Positions 7,901 through 16,073 are shown, counted from the stretch's first letter. The stretch: 18,298 nucleotides of DNA from Bacteroidia bacterium (GCA_030596245.1 JAUVKN010000040.1:1-18298); one strand, 5' to 3'. Translations and numbers: made by a program. Notes: generated by a model not told the origin, from the sequence alone.

Positions 7901-8997
7901 TGTGAATTTGGTTTGAAACAGAATGCCCCCGGGATAATTCCTGCCCGGATGGTATCTATTGGCATTCCATTGGGTAAATACCGGTATACCATACCCCTTT
8001 GCACATAATCAATGGCATCAGCCACATAAATTTCTGAGGAGAGAGGATCTACATCCAGACCATAATACCCTCCTGAGTAGGATCCATCATAAGGACTATG
8101 AATAAAAAGTTCAGGGTCGGATTGTGAGGTTACCGCATGCCGGTAAACATGCCTGTTGATAAAATAGAGGGTATCGCCCGTTCCGTTGATCTTCACCTCG
8201 TTGGGCCGGTCATCTGAGGTGAACCTGAATAGTTCCTCCACTTCCCTGGATGCTGCATCGATCTTCATCAGTCCGGGATCTTCACGACCGTATGGATTAC
8301 CATCAATACCACCATCGGCAAGGATCCAGATCTTATTAAATTTATCCAGTACAAGCGAGTTGGGCTGTTTCAACACCTCAACAGAATCCACTACCCGGTC
8401 TGTTTCCGTATCTATGATCAGGATCTTGTTATCATAGCTCCAGCAATTGGTAAATACGTATTTATCGTATTGAACCATCTGTTCGGTAGGATGCTGGTTA
8501 AACAGGACCTCATGATTACTTACATCAATGGACCCTGTGACCTTATGGCTCCGGGGATCGACCACCGCGATGGACCGGGCATAAAGATCGGTAACATAGG
8601 CCTTGGTGTCGCTGATAAAATGAATATAGCGCGGAGATGTCAGTCCCGTGATCTTTCCCACGTACTCAAAGGTATTCGTATTGATGATGTAGATCTTTCC
8701 GCTATTATTGACCACAATATATCCCAGGCTATCCCTGATGGTCATGGATAGCGCCACATCTCCCAATGGGAGTGCATTAGTATTGAAGAATACATCATTA
8801 TACACATCTCTGGTTTCAATATCATAGTAAGAAAGCGAGGCGTTGCCATACATAAAGTTCCCTTCATTGGTAATGAACAATCCTTTGAACGGCTTGACAG
8901 GTCCGGGTTTCTGTAAATCCCATAATTCGTCATCCTTCATACATGATTGAAGTATGAAGCAGGAAAAGAGTAATATGATGTTGGCTTTTTTGATCAA
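7897..8997 (-). CDS. btuG: BtuG-like B12-binding beta-propeller surface lipoprotein
   Basis: The 366-aa lipoprotein has a YncE/DUF5074-type beta-propeller. Repeated blade motifs are visible, for example IYIINTNTFEYVGKITG, AYVTDLYARSIAVVDPRSH, ILIIDTETDRVVDSVEV and IWILADGGID. The signal peptide ends in ILQSC (cysteine at 19), and the residues after it are MKDDE, resembling the K-(D/E)2 lipoprotein surface-export signal described in Bacteroidota. Surface exposure is therefore likely. In Bacteroides thetaiotaomicron the BtuG propeller lipoproteins cap BtuB and bind cobalamin extremely tightly. The same fold, the adjacent btuB-like gene 7 nt upstream and the riboswitch together support the same role here. 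The stop overlaps the cobO start by 4 nt. The call rests on fold and context; conservation of ligand residues could not be checked. Confidence 0.82.
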   Translation of the reverse strand: MIKKANIILLFSCFILQSCMKDDELWDLQKPGPVKPFKGLFITNEGNFMYGNASLSYYDIETRDVYNDVFFNTNALPLGDVALSMTIRDSLGYIVVNNSGKIYIINTNTFEYVGKITGLTSPRYIHFISDTKAYVTDLYARSIAVVDPRSHKVTGSIDVSNHEVLFNQHPTEQMVQYDKYVFTNCWSYDNKILIIDTETDRVVDSVEVLKQPNSLVLDKFNKIWILADGGIDGNPYGREDPGLMKIDAASREVEELFRFTSDDRPNEVKINGTGDTLYFINRHVYRHAVTSQSDPELFIHSPYDGSYSGGYYGLDVDPLSSEIYVADAIDYVQRGMVYRYLPNGMPIDTIRAGIIPGAFCFKPNSQ

Positions 8998-9004
8998 TTT
9001 ACAA

Positions 9005-11002
9005 TCATATTTGGATTATGAACACTAAATGGTAATTCCTCCCCGGCATCGGCCTGTAGAGGATAGAGTGGTAAGTTTCATTAAAAAGGTTATAAATTTT
9101 TAATTCTGCAGTGAATGAAAATCCCTTTAGCCGGAACTCTTTCCCGACCATCAGGTCATTCATAAAATAGGGATAAAGCCAGTCACGCCTGGTCGGATCG
9201 TTGCTGGAAGTAGTAAATCTTTCACTGTATGAATTGTGCTGATAGGTAATGAAATAGTTCCTGTAGGACAGGTTTACCATCAGGTTTCCTGAGTGCAAAG
9301 GTATATAAACCAGCTGCTTGCCATACGACTCATCACTCCATACCAGCGGATCGCCAAAATTAATCGAGCTGGTGTATGCATAGGTTCCTGCCAGTTTATA
9401 ATTCAACCTGTTTAGGTTTCCCCGCAGCTGGGCATAATACTCCACACCTTTCGATAGCACCCTTTTAATGTTGCGGGGTTCCCAATATCCCTTGTAGCTG
9501 GGAATCCAAAGAATCCAGTTATCGATGTCGGTACGATACAGGGTAAGCTCAGTTTTTAAATGCTGTTGCTTAAATACAAGCTGGTACTCCAGACCGGTCT
9601 CCACACTGAATCCCTGTTCGGGAAGCAGGGCCGGATTACCTCCGGGTTTCCAGTAAAGGTCGTTCAGTGAGGGCTGGTGGTAGTTCCTGGCGATATTTCC
9701 TTTCAGCATAAGGTCCATTCCCCTGATCAATCGAAAATCAAATCCGAGGTAGGGTACAAAGGGTACCCGATCCTGATCTACCCAATCCTGCCGAAGCATC
9801 AGGTTAAGATTCAGCCGGTCGGCAAAGCTTTTACGGATGGCCAGGAACAAGGATAATTCAAATCGCTGTCTTTCGTAACCGGTTTTACTAACCGAATCCT
9901 GTGAAATGACATCATGCAAATTGACATCCATGGTGCTTTCAATGGAAAAATCGGGTTTAATTTCGCGGGAATATGAGAAGGTATTTATGAAGCTTTTCTG
10001 GCTGCTTTCGGAATAAATGGTCGGTATCAGCCCCAATCCCGGAACCTGGTTTTTCTGTGTGTAGTCCAGTTGCTTTCCGGAATATCCCGATCGCAACAAA
10101 AACTTGCTCTTCTGACCGTAATACATCCAATCTACAACCACTTTATGGTCGGTATCGCTTTGATTGTTCAGGTTGGAGTTCTCAGGCCCTTCGTAACTTG
10201 TTGCTCGTGGTATGGTCCTGTCGGAGTGTTGGCCCCAGTATTTCAGGGAAAATATATGGTTGGACCCGGGCCGGTAATATATCTCCTGCACAATACCATA
10301 TCTGGAGTAGACAGCATTATCATTGGTATCCAGTGGATAAATGATCTCTCCCGTTTCAGGATCAAGGTTTCCGATACCCCGGTTAATGAAGGTATAATCG
10401 TTTTTTGAGTAATTGTGGTACAACCTGGTCTTGAGCCTGACCTTCTCATTGCCCGATTCAACGTGAAGGAATTCATCAAAAGTCCGGTAACTACCAATCC
10501 CCTGCACATATTTAACCTTTGATCTGTTATCCCAGTTTACCGAATTCTGAATATTGATGGACCCTCCAATTCCGCCGCTCCGATCTGTCATGGATGCCGA
10601 TCCATGTTTCAGGTTCAGCTCATCAATAATGTGTACCGGAATCAGTGAAAAATCGACCATTCCTGCCATGGGACTGTTGATATTGATACCGTTCCAGTTC
10701 ACCTGGGTATGGGAGGCAGCTGTACCACGGAATGATGCGGTGGCAAGGGCTCCCCGACCATGGTTCTTAATAAAGACCGATGTGTTTTCCGAAAGAAGAT
10801 CCGATAGTGATAAGTTGACCTTCTCTTTAAGAACCACCGTATCGATCGTCGTCTCTTTCATCCCGGCCTTCTCTTTTTCAAAGATCCGTTCAGCCCGAAC
10901 TTCAACACCATCAATCTGAAAAACAGAATCCTGTATGCCCTGAGAATATAGGGAGGAAAAAGCCAGCAAACCCAAAATCAGTATAAGCCCTCTTAAACCC
11001 AT
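9005..11002 (-). CDS. btuB: BtuB-like TonB-dependent cobalamin receptor
   Basis: This outer-membrane TonB-dependent transporter is proposed to import cobalamin and related corrinoids. The 665-aa product has a signal peptide (about 1-20, ending SSLYSQG), a TonB-box-like DGVEVRAERI near residues 31-40, and a plug domain (about 45-165) with SLSDLLSENTSVFIKNHG, ATASFRGTAASHTQVNWNGI and GSASMTDRSGGIGGSINI. A 22-strand-type barrel full of aromatic-ended beta strands follows, ending YHLVFIIQI. It lacks the carboxypeptidase-like N-terminal extension of SusC proteins, as expected for vitamin or siderophore receptors. Assignment to cobalamin rather than another ligand rests on the operon: riboswitch upstream, BtuG-like gene 7 nt downstream and cobO last. 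The start codon follows the upstream stop by 1 nt. It is somewhat longer than E. coli BtuB (614 aa). Confidence 0.88.
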   Translation of the reverse strand: MGLRGLILILGLLAFSSLYSQGIQDSVFQIDGVEVRAERIFEKEKAGMKETTIDTVVLKEKVNLSLSDLLSENTSVFIKNHGRGALATASFRGTAASHTQVNWNGININSPMAGMVDFSLIPVHIIDELNLKHGSASMTDRSGGIGGSINIQNSVNWDNRSKVKYVQGIGSYRTFDEFLHVESGNEKVRLKTRLYHNYSKNDYTFINRGIGNLDPETGEIIYPLDTNDNAVYSRYGIVQEIYYRPGSNHIFSLKYWGQHSDRTIPRATSYEGPENSNLNNQSDTDHKVVVDWMYYGQKSKFLLRSGYSGKQLDYTQKNQVPGLGLIPTIYSESSQKSFINTFSYSREIKPDFSIESTMDVNLHDVISQDSVSKTGYERQRFELSLFLAIRKSFADRLNLNLMLRQDWVDQDRVPFVPYLGFDFRLIRGMDLMLKGNIARNYHQPSLNDLYWKPGGNPALLPEQGFSVETGLEYQLVFKQQHLKTELTLYRTDIDNWILWIPSYKGYWEPRNIKRVLSKGVEYYAQLRGNLNRLNYKLAGTYAYTSSINFGDPLVWSDESYGKQLVYIPLHSGNLMVNLSYRNYFITYQHNSYSERFTTSSNDPTRRDWLYPYFMNDLMVGKEFRLKGFSFTAELKIYNLFNETYHSILYRPMPGRNYHLVFIIQI

Positions 11003-11003
11003 G

Positions 11004-12470
11004 TTACTCTTTCAGTAATTTAAGCCAGTTGATCTGAACTCCATGATCAATTTTCACCATGTACAACCCAACCGGAAAACCTGATATATCAATGGTATTG
11101 TGTTCATGGTAGGCCTGGATCATCAAACAGCGTTTTCCTGCAGCATCATATATGGATACAGATGCGTCCCGGGCCCCCTTAATTCTTATGAAATCACGAG
11201 CAGGGTTGGGATATAAGAATATTTCAGAGAGCCTGTACCGGTCTAAACCTGACGTTGTTTTATCAAGTTTAATGATGGTTGAAACCTCCGTCTTTACTTC
11301 AGGCTTTTCGGCCAGTACAGCGGTCAGTACCAGGTCTCCCGAACCAGTTACTGTGAGCAAATGATTATCATTCACCATTGCACCAGTCAAACTGGAGGTC
11401 CAATGAATGGTTTTATCAATTTGAACCCTCCCCTTATGAAAAACAAATGCTTCCAGCTGGTATTCTGTTGTATCTATTTCGACCGGCAGCTCCTTGATAA
11501 CAATCATATCAAGTTCCCCGGTAGTTGATCCATCTTCAGCCACATCAACCGCCCCTGTTATTTCCGTAGAAAGCTCACCGAGCCAGCCTTCAGCAGAGAG
11601 TGCTGCATTGTGAACTTTCACAAAATGAATGCAGTCCAGGTCCACATAGATCCCATTCGAATCCACAGCCCAGCCGATATCAAATGCATCTCCTCCTGAA
11701 TTCTCAACTTCCCCGGTGTAGGGATTATCCGGTTTAATGAAAGGAGCTGTACCGCGAAGCTGGTTATCAGCATATCCGAAAGCCCTTTTGCGGGATTTAA
11801 TAAATGTCGGACTGGTGGTTTCCATTTCTGCTTCAATCACACTCCCCGACAATGTATACTGATCCTGCGCTAAAGCCGGGAAGGAATCCGGCAGTGGATA
11901 ATAAGGCTGTTGGTGAAAACTGTTTGCCCTGATATGGCCAACTTTTCCAGTGTTATCCATCCAGGGGACATCCAGTGCAATGGTATCCCCCGGATTGGAA
12001 TAGGTCACTTCATAGTTCCTGGCGGTGGAAGAAAAATAGTAGTCACTGCCGTTCAGTTCATACCATGTATCATCGGGAAGGCTATTCTCGTTGTTATCCT
12101 TCATTACTGATACAATTCCGGGTTCCGACCAATCAATTAGTGGGTTCCCGAAAATGGTAAAATCCACACCATAAGGATTGTCAGGATGGTTCTCCACAGG
12201 ATTCTCAAACCGGAAGATCACATATCCCCCAAAAGACCCCAGGCAAAGTGATCCATTCACTGTTCCCACAATAGAAGAGGCCGAAGAAGGTAATCCCCAG
12301 GGGGCAGAATTGATGAACTGTCCGGGTGCTGGCGTGTACTCTAATACCTCAGAAATATACTGAGCCCCTGCCATTGTAAAGCTCAGAATAAGAATGATAG
12401 TTGCGCCGGTATATCGGATTCTGTTCAATTTATTGTTGAATAAACATTTTACTAACTGCTTTCCGGTCAT
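11004..12470 (-). CDS. T9SS-sorted cell-surface protein of the B12 operon
   Basis: This is a secreted protein of unknown function in the cobalamin operon. The 488-aa reading has a signal peptide (GATIILILSFTMAGAQ, about 22-37), a beta-rich module (about 38-310) opening EVLEYTPAPGQFIN, and an Ig-like stretch (320-400). It ends in a T9SS type A sorting domain (415-488: IFLYPNPARDFI, then IYDAAGK and FPVGLYMVKI). The beta-rich module, with LGSFGGYVIFRF, NNENSLPDDTWYELNGSDYY and FGYADN, belongs to a Bacteroidota surface-protein family that I associate from memory with B12 loci, where it is often annotated as a PKD or 'cell surface' protein. ATG at 12470 overlaps the upstream gene by 41 nt and gives an unusually long basic leader. 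A TTG at 12428, just after the upstream stop, would give a compact signal peptide (NRIRYTGATIILILS) and 474 aa. The true start is unresolved. A corrinoid-binding role is inference. Confidence 0.8.
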   Translation of the reverse strand: MTGKQLVKCLFNNKLNRIRYTGATIILILSFTMAGAQYISEVLEYTPAPGQFINSAPWGLPSSASSIVGTVNGSLCLGSFGGYVIFRFENPVENHPDNPYGVDFTIFGNPLIDWSEPGIVSVMKDNNENSLPDDTWYELNGSDYYFSSTARNYEVTYSNPGDTIALDVPWMDNTGKVGHIRANSFHQQPYYPLPDSFPALAQDQYTLSGSVIEAEMETTSPTFIKSRKRAFGYADNQLRGTAPFIKPDNPYTGEVENSGGDAFDIGWAVDSNGIYVDLDCIHFVKVHNAALSAEGWLGELSTEITGAVDVAEDGSTTGELDMIVIKELPVEIDTTEYQLEAFVFHKGRVQIDKTIHWTSSLTGAMVNDNHLLTVTGSGDLVLTAVLAEKPEVKTEVSTIIKLDKTTSGLDRYRLSEIFLYPNPARDFIRIKGARDASVSIYDAAGKRCLMIQAYHEHNTIDISGFPVGLYMVKIDHGVQINWLKLLKE

Positions 12471-14616
12471 CAGTAACCCTGATGATATAACTTCCGGCAG
12501 GGTGATGACTGATATCTATCACTGTACCTGGTGAATGGTTCCGGTTTTCAAAGATGACTGAACCGGTAAGGTTGAAAATCCTTACTTCGACTGCATCCTC
12601 TGCACTGGTCCCAATTATAAATCTGCCCCTGTTCGGATTGGGGTATACAATGATTTCAAAATCTGTAGCGTCGGTAATGGGACTCATCCCCACGGGAGCT
12701 TCATTGGGAATTACATAGAGGTTGTCAATGCAAAAGAATGCAGGGGTATTCATTCCCCACTCCCCCACATCCGTTGATTCCAGGGCAAACATCAGGCTGT
12801 CGACCCTGCCCAATGAACCCAGATCCACCCACTGCCAGGTTTTAATAACATAATCCCTGGTGTTATCTTCAAACCTGTAATCAGTCAGGTAAAATTCGAT
12901 GGAGTCGGTAGGTGTTCCGTTGGCATGTCCCCATATCATCAATTTGAAATAGTCAGGATCGTTACCATCTTCTCCACCAAATTTCTTGCTAAATGAATCG
13001 CCATACTTCATGGACAGAGCTGAATAGGTGCTGTTGGTAACAAAAAGACCAGCTACTTCATGTGCGATGCTCTCTTTGAAGCTCACCACAGGTGGTCCAA
13101 AAACATAACCAACTCCATATTGGCTGCCATCCGATCTCCCCGCATCAAAACCGTTACCAGTAATGGCGCTATACTGGTTCAGAAATCCCGGAGTAGTATT
13201 GTCCGATACATTGGAATAGGCCCATCCGCTCCATGAAAACCAGTCGGCATTGTAATCATTATAAAAATATGCCTCACCAGAGGTGTATCCACCCGAACCA
13301 TCAGCTCCATTCCAAAAGCTATCAGGATCAATGGTCAGCTCCTCGAAATCAGAAACAAGATAATCCCCCGTAATTACAGGTTGCACTCCAACCACCACTT
13401 TTTTAGACTTTTCTTTGGCGGCATTGGAAGCCTTTATTACCACATTGGTTTGTCCGGCCAACAGGAAATCAACAATAAGTTCTTTTTCACTGATTGACAC
13501 ACTGGCAACTGATGGTTCTGTATTTACCACTACCTCAAATGAGAAGTCATCCGGATCATCCGGATCGGTAAAATAGGTGCTCAAATCTATGCTTGTATCA
13601 TTTTCAGTTTCCAGTCCGCTAAAAACAGGAAGGGGTCTGGTCAAAATGGGAAGATAATCCAGATGTACATCCGTAAGGGCACGACCCGGTGAATTTGTAA
13701 AGACACGGTTTCCGGTTGATGGTATGTTAATATTACCCTGGGATTTTACCATTCCTAACCAATCACCTGCTTCCGGTGCCACTGACAGGGTATCAAAGTT
13801 CCGACCATCTCCTGTGGTTCTGTTCCACTGAGCCAATACTTTGTCCGCAGTATAATCATTGAAATTAAACACAAGGTTCCCGAAGGCATCCACTTCACAA
13901 TCGTTAGCACCACTGGGAAGGTCGGTCAGTTTTTCTCCATCCTCTTTTATTAAAGGGTTGGTCCCGGGAGTTCCAAGAATGTAAGCAATATCTGTGCTGT
14001 CCCACCGGTAAATGGCATTGAGATCAACCGCATAGGAGGTCCCATAGTAGAGGTTCCCGGTGCCATCCACTGTAATTCCTGCAGCATATCCACCTGCCTC
14101 AACAACTTTTCTGTGCTGATCCGATCCTGATGTGTCCAGTAGAAATATGGAACAGGGTGCTGTCCAGTCCGTACTGTTTAAACCCGAAACCAGAAGGCTG
14201 TCGTTCCAGAATTCAAGGTCGAAATTCCCTGGTAGTGTTGCTTGCAGTGCCCACTCTCCGGACTCAACATCAATGCTATAGATGCGGTCGTCGGAATTGC
14301 CAAATACAGTATAACCGGCCCAAATGGTTTTCCCATCCGGGGCCACTGTAATAAAACTCGCATAAGCACCATCATACCCGGCAGGTCTTCCAAATTTTCT
14401 CTCTTCCAATCCGGTTTCCAGATTCAGGCAATGAATGGTATCTCCATCATTGGCATACAATAATGGAACATGAAGGTCAAATGCCCCGAGTGTTATATAG
14501 TCGGGGAAGACAATTGTGGCTTTATAGCCGTCAGATGGGATAAGATAGTCCTGGCCAGAGACTGCAGATAGAAGAATGACCAGGCCAATCAGGGTTGAGT
14601 TTAAATTTTTCATCAT
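12430..14616 (-). CDS. Secreted propeller-DUF4465 fusion, candidate B12-capture protein (BtuG/BtuH-like)
   Basis: This 728-aa secreted protein is the first gene after the cobalamin riboswitch. Residues 1-20 form a signal peptide (GLVILLSAVSG, no lipobox). Residues about 22-320 look like a beta-propeller, with blade-like segments such as TIHCLNLETGLEERKF, DDRIYSIDVESGEW and CEVDAFGNLVFNF. Residues 325-412 resemble a cadherin/dystroglycan-like Ig domain (SIDLSTYFTDPDDPDDFSFEV). Residues about 417-637 match DUF4465 (FEELTIDPDSFWNG, YFYNDYNADWFSWSGWAYSN, FLNQYSAITG, FFCIDNLYV). Residues 655-728 are a T9SS type A sorting domain (IIVYPNPNRGRFIIG, VRIFNLTG, PAGSYIIRV). I associate DUF4465 with BtuH cobalamin-binding proteins, and the propeller resembles BtuG, so the fusion may join two B12-binding modules. 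The T9SS tail predicts surface attachment without a lipid anchor. Binding is inference; the domain layout is directly visible. ATG codons at 14616 and 14613 are equivalent. Confidence 0.85.
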   Translation of the reverse strand: MMKNLNSTLIGLVILLSAVSGQDYLIPSDGYKATIVFPDYITLGAFDLHVPLLYANDGDTIHCLNLETGLEERKFGRPAGYDGAYASFITVAPDGKTIWAGYTVFGNSDDRIYSIDVESGEWALQATLPGNFDLEFWNDSLLVSGLNSTDWTAPCSIFLLDTSGSDQHRKVVEAGGYAAGITVDGTGNLYYGTSYAVDLNAIYRWDSTDIAYILGTPGTNPLIKEDGEKLTDLPSGANDCEVDAFGNLVFNFNDYTADKVLAQWNRTTGDGRNFDTLSVAPEAGDWLGMVKSQGNINIPSTGNRVFTNSPGRALTDVHLDYLPILTRPLPVFSGLETENDTSIDLSTYFTDPDDPDDFSFEVVVNTEPSVASVSISEKELIVDFLLAGQTNVVIKASNAAKEKSKKVVVGVQPVITGDYLVSDFEELTIDPDSFWNGADGSGGYTSGEAYFYNDYNADWFSWSGWAYSNVSDNTTPGFLNQYSAITGNGFDAGRSDGSQYGVGYVFGPPVVSFKESIAHEVAGLFVTNSTYSALSMKYGDSFSKKFGGEDGNDPDYFKLMIWGHANGTPTDSIEFYLTDYRFEDNTRDYVIKTWQWVDLGSLGRVDSLMFALESTDVGEWGMNTPAFFCIDNLYVIPNEAPVGMSPITDATDFEIIVYPNPNRGRFIIGTSAEDAVEVRIFNLTGSVIFENRNHSPGTVIDISHHPAGSYIIRVTDDRKAVSKMFIQQ

Positions 14617-14696
14617 AGCTGTAATTTTAATTGAACAATGTTTATTAAAATATACAGCGAGCGATGGTGAGGCAAGACCAATGCAAAGATGTTGAT

Positions 14697-14720
14697 CAGC
14701 TTCCCGTTCACCGCGGGCTG
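14697..14720 (-). promoter_or_regulatory. Leader hairpin between riboswitch aptamer and first gene
   Basis: Nine bases after the aptamer the transcript can form a stem-loop: CAGC and CCG on the 5' arm, loop CGGTGAA, then CGG and GCTG on the 3' arm with a small bulge. No U-run follows, so it is not an intrinsic terminator. Its position fits a P13-type hairpin or expression-platform element. The 3'-arm pentamer AGCUG (14701-14697) is also complementary to CAGCU directly before the AUG (14621-14617). A switch that hides the start region is therefore possible, but five pairs is close to chance. Confidence 0.4.
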
Positions 14721-14728
14721 CGAAACTA

Positions 14729-14906
14729 GGGGTATCACTGGCAGGTCTTCTGACTTGTCCGGACTTCTGAACCTTCCCATTCGTCGACGTGCAAAACGTC
14801 CTCGAAACAGTGGTTTACTTCAAAAGCCGCATGGCCATTGGATTGGCCTGGATTCACAGCAGCGGGAACTGTTACCGGTTCTAACGGTATTCCCTATTAA
14901 TTCCCC
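14729..14906 (-). promoter_or_regulatory. Cobalamin (B12) riboswitch
   Basis: The minus-strand leader contains the conserved blocks of the cobalamin riboswitch in the correct order. They are GGGAA near 14890-14894, a GAACCGGT-type block, the core CCGCTGCTGTGA (within 14854-14868), CCACTG (14808-14813), GGGAAGG (14772-14778), and the terminal AGTCAGAAGACCTGCC (14740-14755). P1 can be drawn between transcript GGGGAATT (14906-14899) and GATACCCC (14736-14729), with one internal A-A mismatch. Binding of adenosyl- or methylcobalamin normally represses the downstream genes. It lies 112 nt upstream of the secreted fusion gene and heads the whole uptake operon. No terminator follows, so control at translation initiation is more likely than attenuation. 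Confidence 0.95.
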
Positions 14907-14924
14907 CGACTTAGCCGGGATCTG

Positions 14925-14954
14925 GAAACCAATGATGAGATAAAAGTAAACAAA
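14925..14954 (-). promoter_or_regulatory. Candidate Bacteroidota promoter of the B12 operon
   Basis: Reading the minus strand, a TTTG -33 box (14954-14951) is followed after 18 bp by TTGGTTTC (14932-14925). The latter is a partial match to the Bacteroidota -7 consensus TAnnTTTG, with mismatches at positions 2 and 8. Transcription would begin near 14918, about a dozen bases before helix P1 of the riboswitch. The geometry supports the call more than the box quality does. Confidence 0.35.
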
Positions 14955-14999
14955 TAATTTCTTATTAAAAAGCAGCCGGAAGGGTATCCAAACAGAGCT

Positions 15000-16073
15000 C
15001 TATTCATAGGCCATCCAGGTTCCATACAACTTATAAGCAAGGGAGAGTATGATCGCACCCAGGAAGAGTCCAATAAATCCAAAAGCCATAAAGCCCCCGA
15101 TGGTACCCATAAAAATAACCAGCATGGGCACGTCTGTCCCCTTACCCATGATCAGCGGTTTCAGAAAATTATCTATTAGTCCCATCACCAGGAAATAGAC
15201 CGACCAGAGTGCAGCTGGAAGCGGATCTTGAAAAGCAAACAGGTAGATGATCATGGGGATATTAAAGAGCAGAACCGGAATTTGTGAAATGGCCATGATC
15301 AGGATCAGGATAATCCAAACTGCAGCCAGGGGAATATCGGCAAGGATCAATCCCGCACCCATTAATGCCGACTGAATAATGGCTACACCAAGTACCCCGG
15401 TGGTCACATTGCGAATGGTCACCAGCGATATATTCATAAATTCCTCTCCCCGGTCACCCACAATTTTCTCAAATATTCTCTTGCTTGAATCAGATCCTTT
15501 CTCGAAAAAGACCAGGAAAATTCCTGCAATAATGATCGAAACAGCAAACTGAAGAATGCCCAAACCCGTATTGGCAAGCGCGCCGAATAATTTTTCACCC
15601 CAGGCAGTGATCTGCGGCATAAATCCCTTGACCGAATCTCCAAAATTCTCCGACAGATCCAACCAGTGATCAAAGAGCCATCTGCCAATGATTGGCCACT
15701 CTGAGACGGAATCGGGAGGTACCGGGATCTTCAGGTCTCCTGCCTGAAAATTATCGGTCAGGAATTTGACACCGTCAATAAGCTGGTTTACCAGCCAGAT
15801 ACTAGGCAGCACAAGCAATGAAAGAAAGAAAAGGGTAATGATCAAAGAGGAGAGCTTGTTTCTCTTTCCAAGCAAATTACTTAATTTTTGAAAAAGGGGA
15901 AATAGAATGATCGCTATGATCAAACCCCAGACAAGAATACCAATAAATGGATTGAGGATTTTAAAACAAAAAAAGATCACCAGGAACAATAGTCCAACCT
16001 TCAGAATCAGGTCTATGGCAATTTTCACATAATTGCCATCTTGCTTATCACTTAGATTTAGTTTGTCGGCCAT
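15000..16073 (-). CDS. AI-2E family membrane transporter
   Basis: This inner-membrane permease belongs to the AI-2E family (PF01594, relatives PerM/TqsA/YdiK), which has about eight transmembrane helices. From ATG at 16073 the product is 357 aa, the usual length. It shows paired N-terminal helices (IAIDLILKVGLLFLVIFF and IGILVWGLIIAIILFPLF), a third helix at SLIITLFFLSLLVLPSIWL, a polar segment of about 100 residues, and a helix-rich C-terminal half. The C-terminal half has the family signature LIDNFLKPLIMGKGTDVPMLVIF followed by GGFMAFGFIGLFLGAIILSL. The frame is open to a TTG at 16109, but the ATG gives the cleaner N-terminus (MADKLNLSDKQ). Substrates vary among members and cannot be assigned; autoinducer-2 export is known only for a few. 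It is upstream of the B12 operon on the same strand, but the operon has its own promoter candidate and riboswitch, so no functional link is implied. Confidence 0.92.
   Translation of the reverse strand: MADKLNLSDKQDGNYVKIAIDLILKVGLLFLVIFFCFKILNPFIGILVWGLIIAIILFPLFQKLSNLLGKRNKLSSLIITLFFLSLLVLPSIWLVNQLIDGVKFLTDNFQAGDLKIPVPPDSVSEWPIIGRWLFDHWLDLSENFGDSVKGFMPQITAWGEKLFGALANTGLGILQFAVSIIIAGIFLVFFEKGSDSSKRIFEKIVGDRGEEFMNISLVTIRNVTTGVLGVAIIQSALMGAGLILADIPLAAVWIILILIMAISQIPVLLFNIPMIIYLFAFQDPLPAALWSVYFLVMGLIDNFLKPLIMGKGTDVPMLVIFMGTIGGFMAFGFIGLFLGAIILSLAYKLYGTWMAYE

Noticed and set aside
10554..10919. Plus-strand open frame of 121 codons inside the btuB-like gene
   Set aside because: Antisense to the conserved plug-domain coding region, with no recognisable protein features.
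14697..14720. Intrinsic terminator downstream of the riboswitch
   Set aside because: A stem-loop is present but the following transcript (ATCAACATC) has no U-run, so classical termination is not supported.
14689..14943. Plus-strand open frame of 84 codons across the leader region
   Set aside because: It lies wholly antisense to the cobalamin riboswitch; its composition reflects the structured RNA and no family is recognisable.
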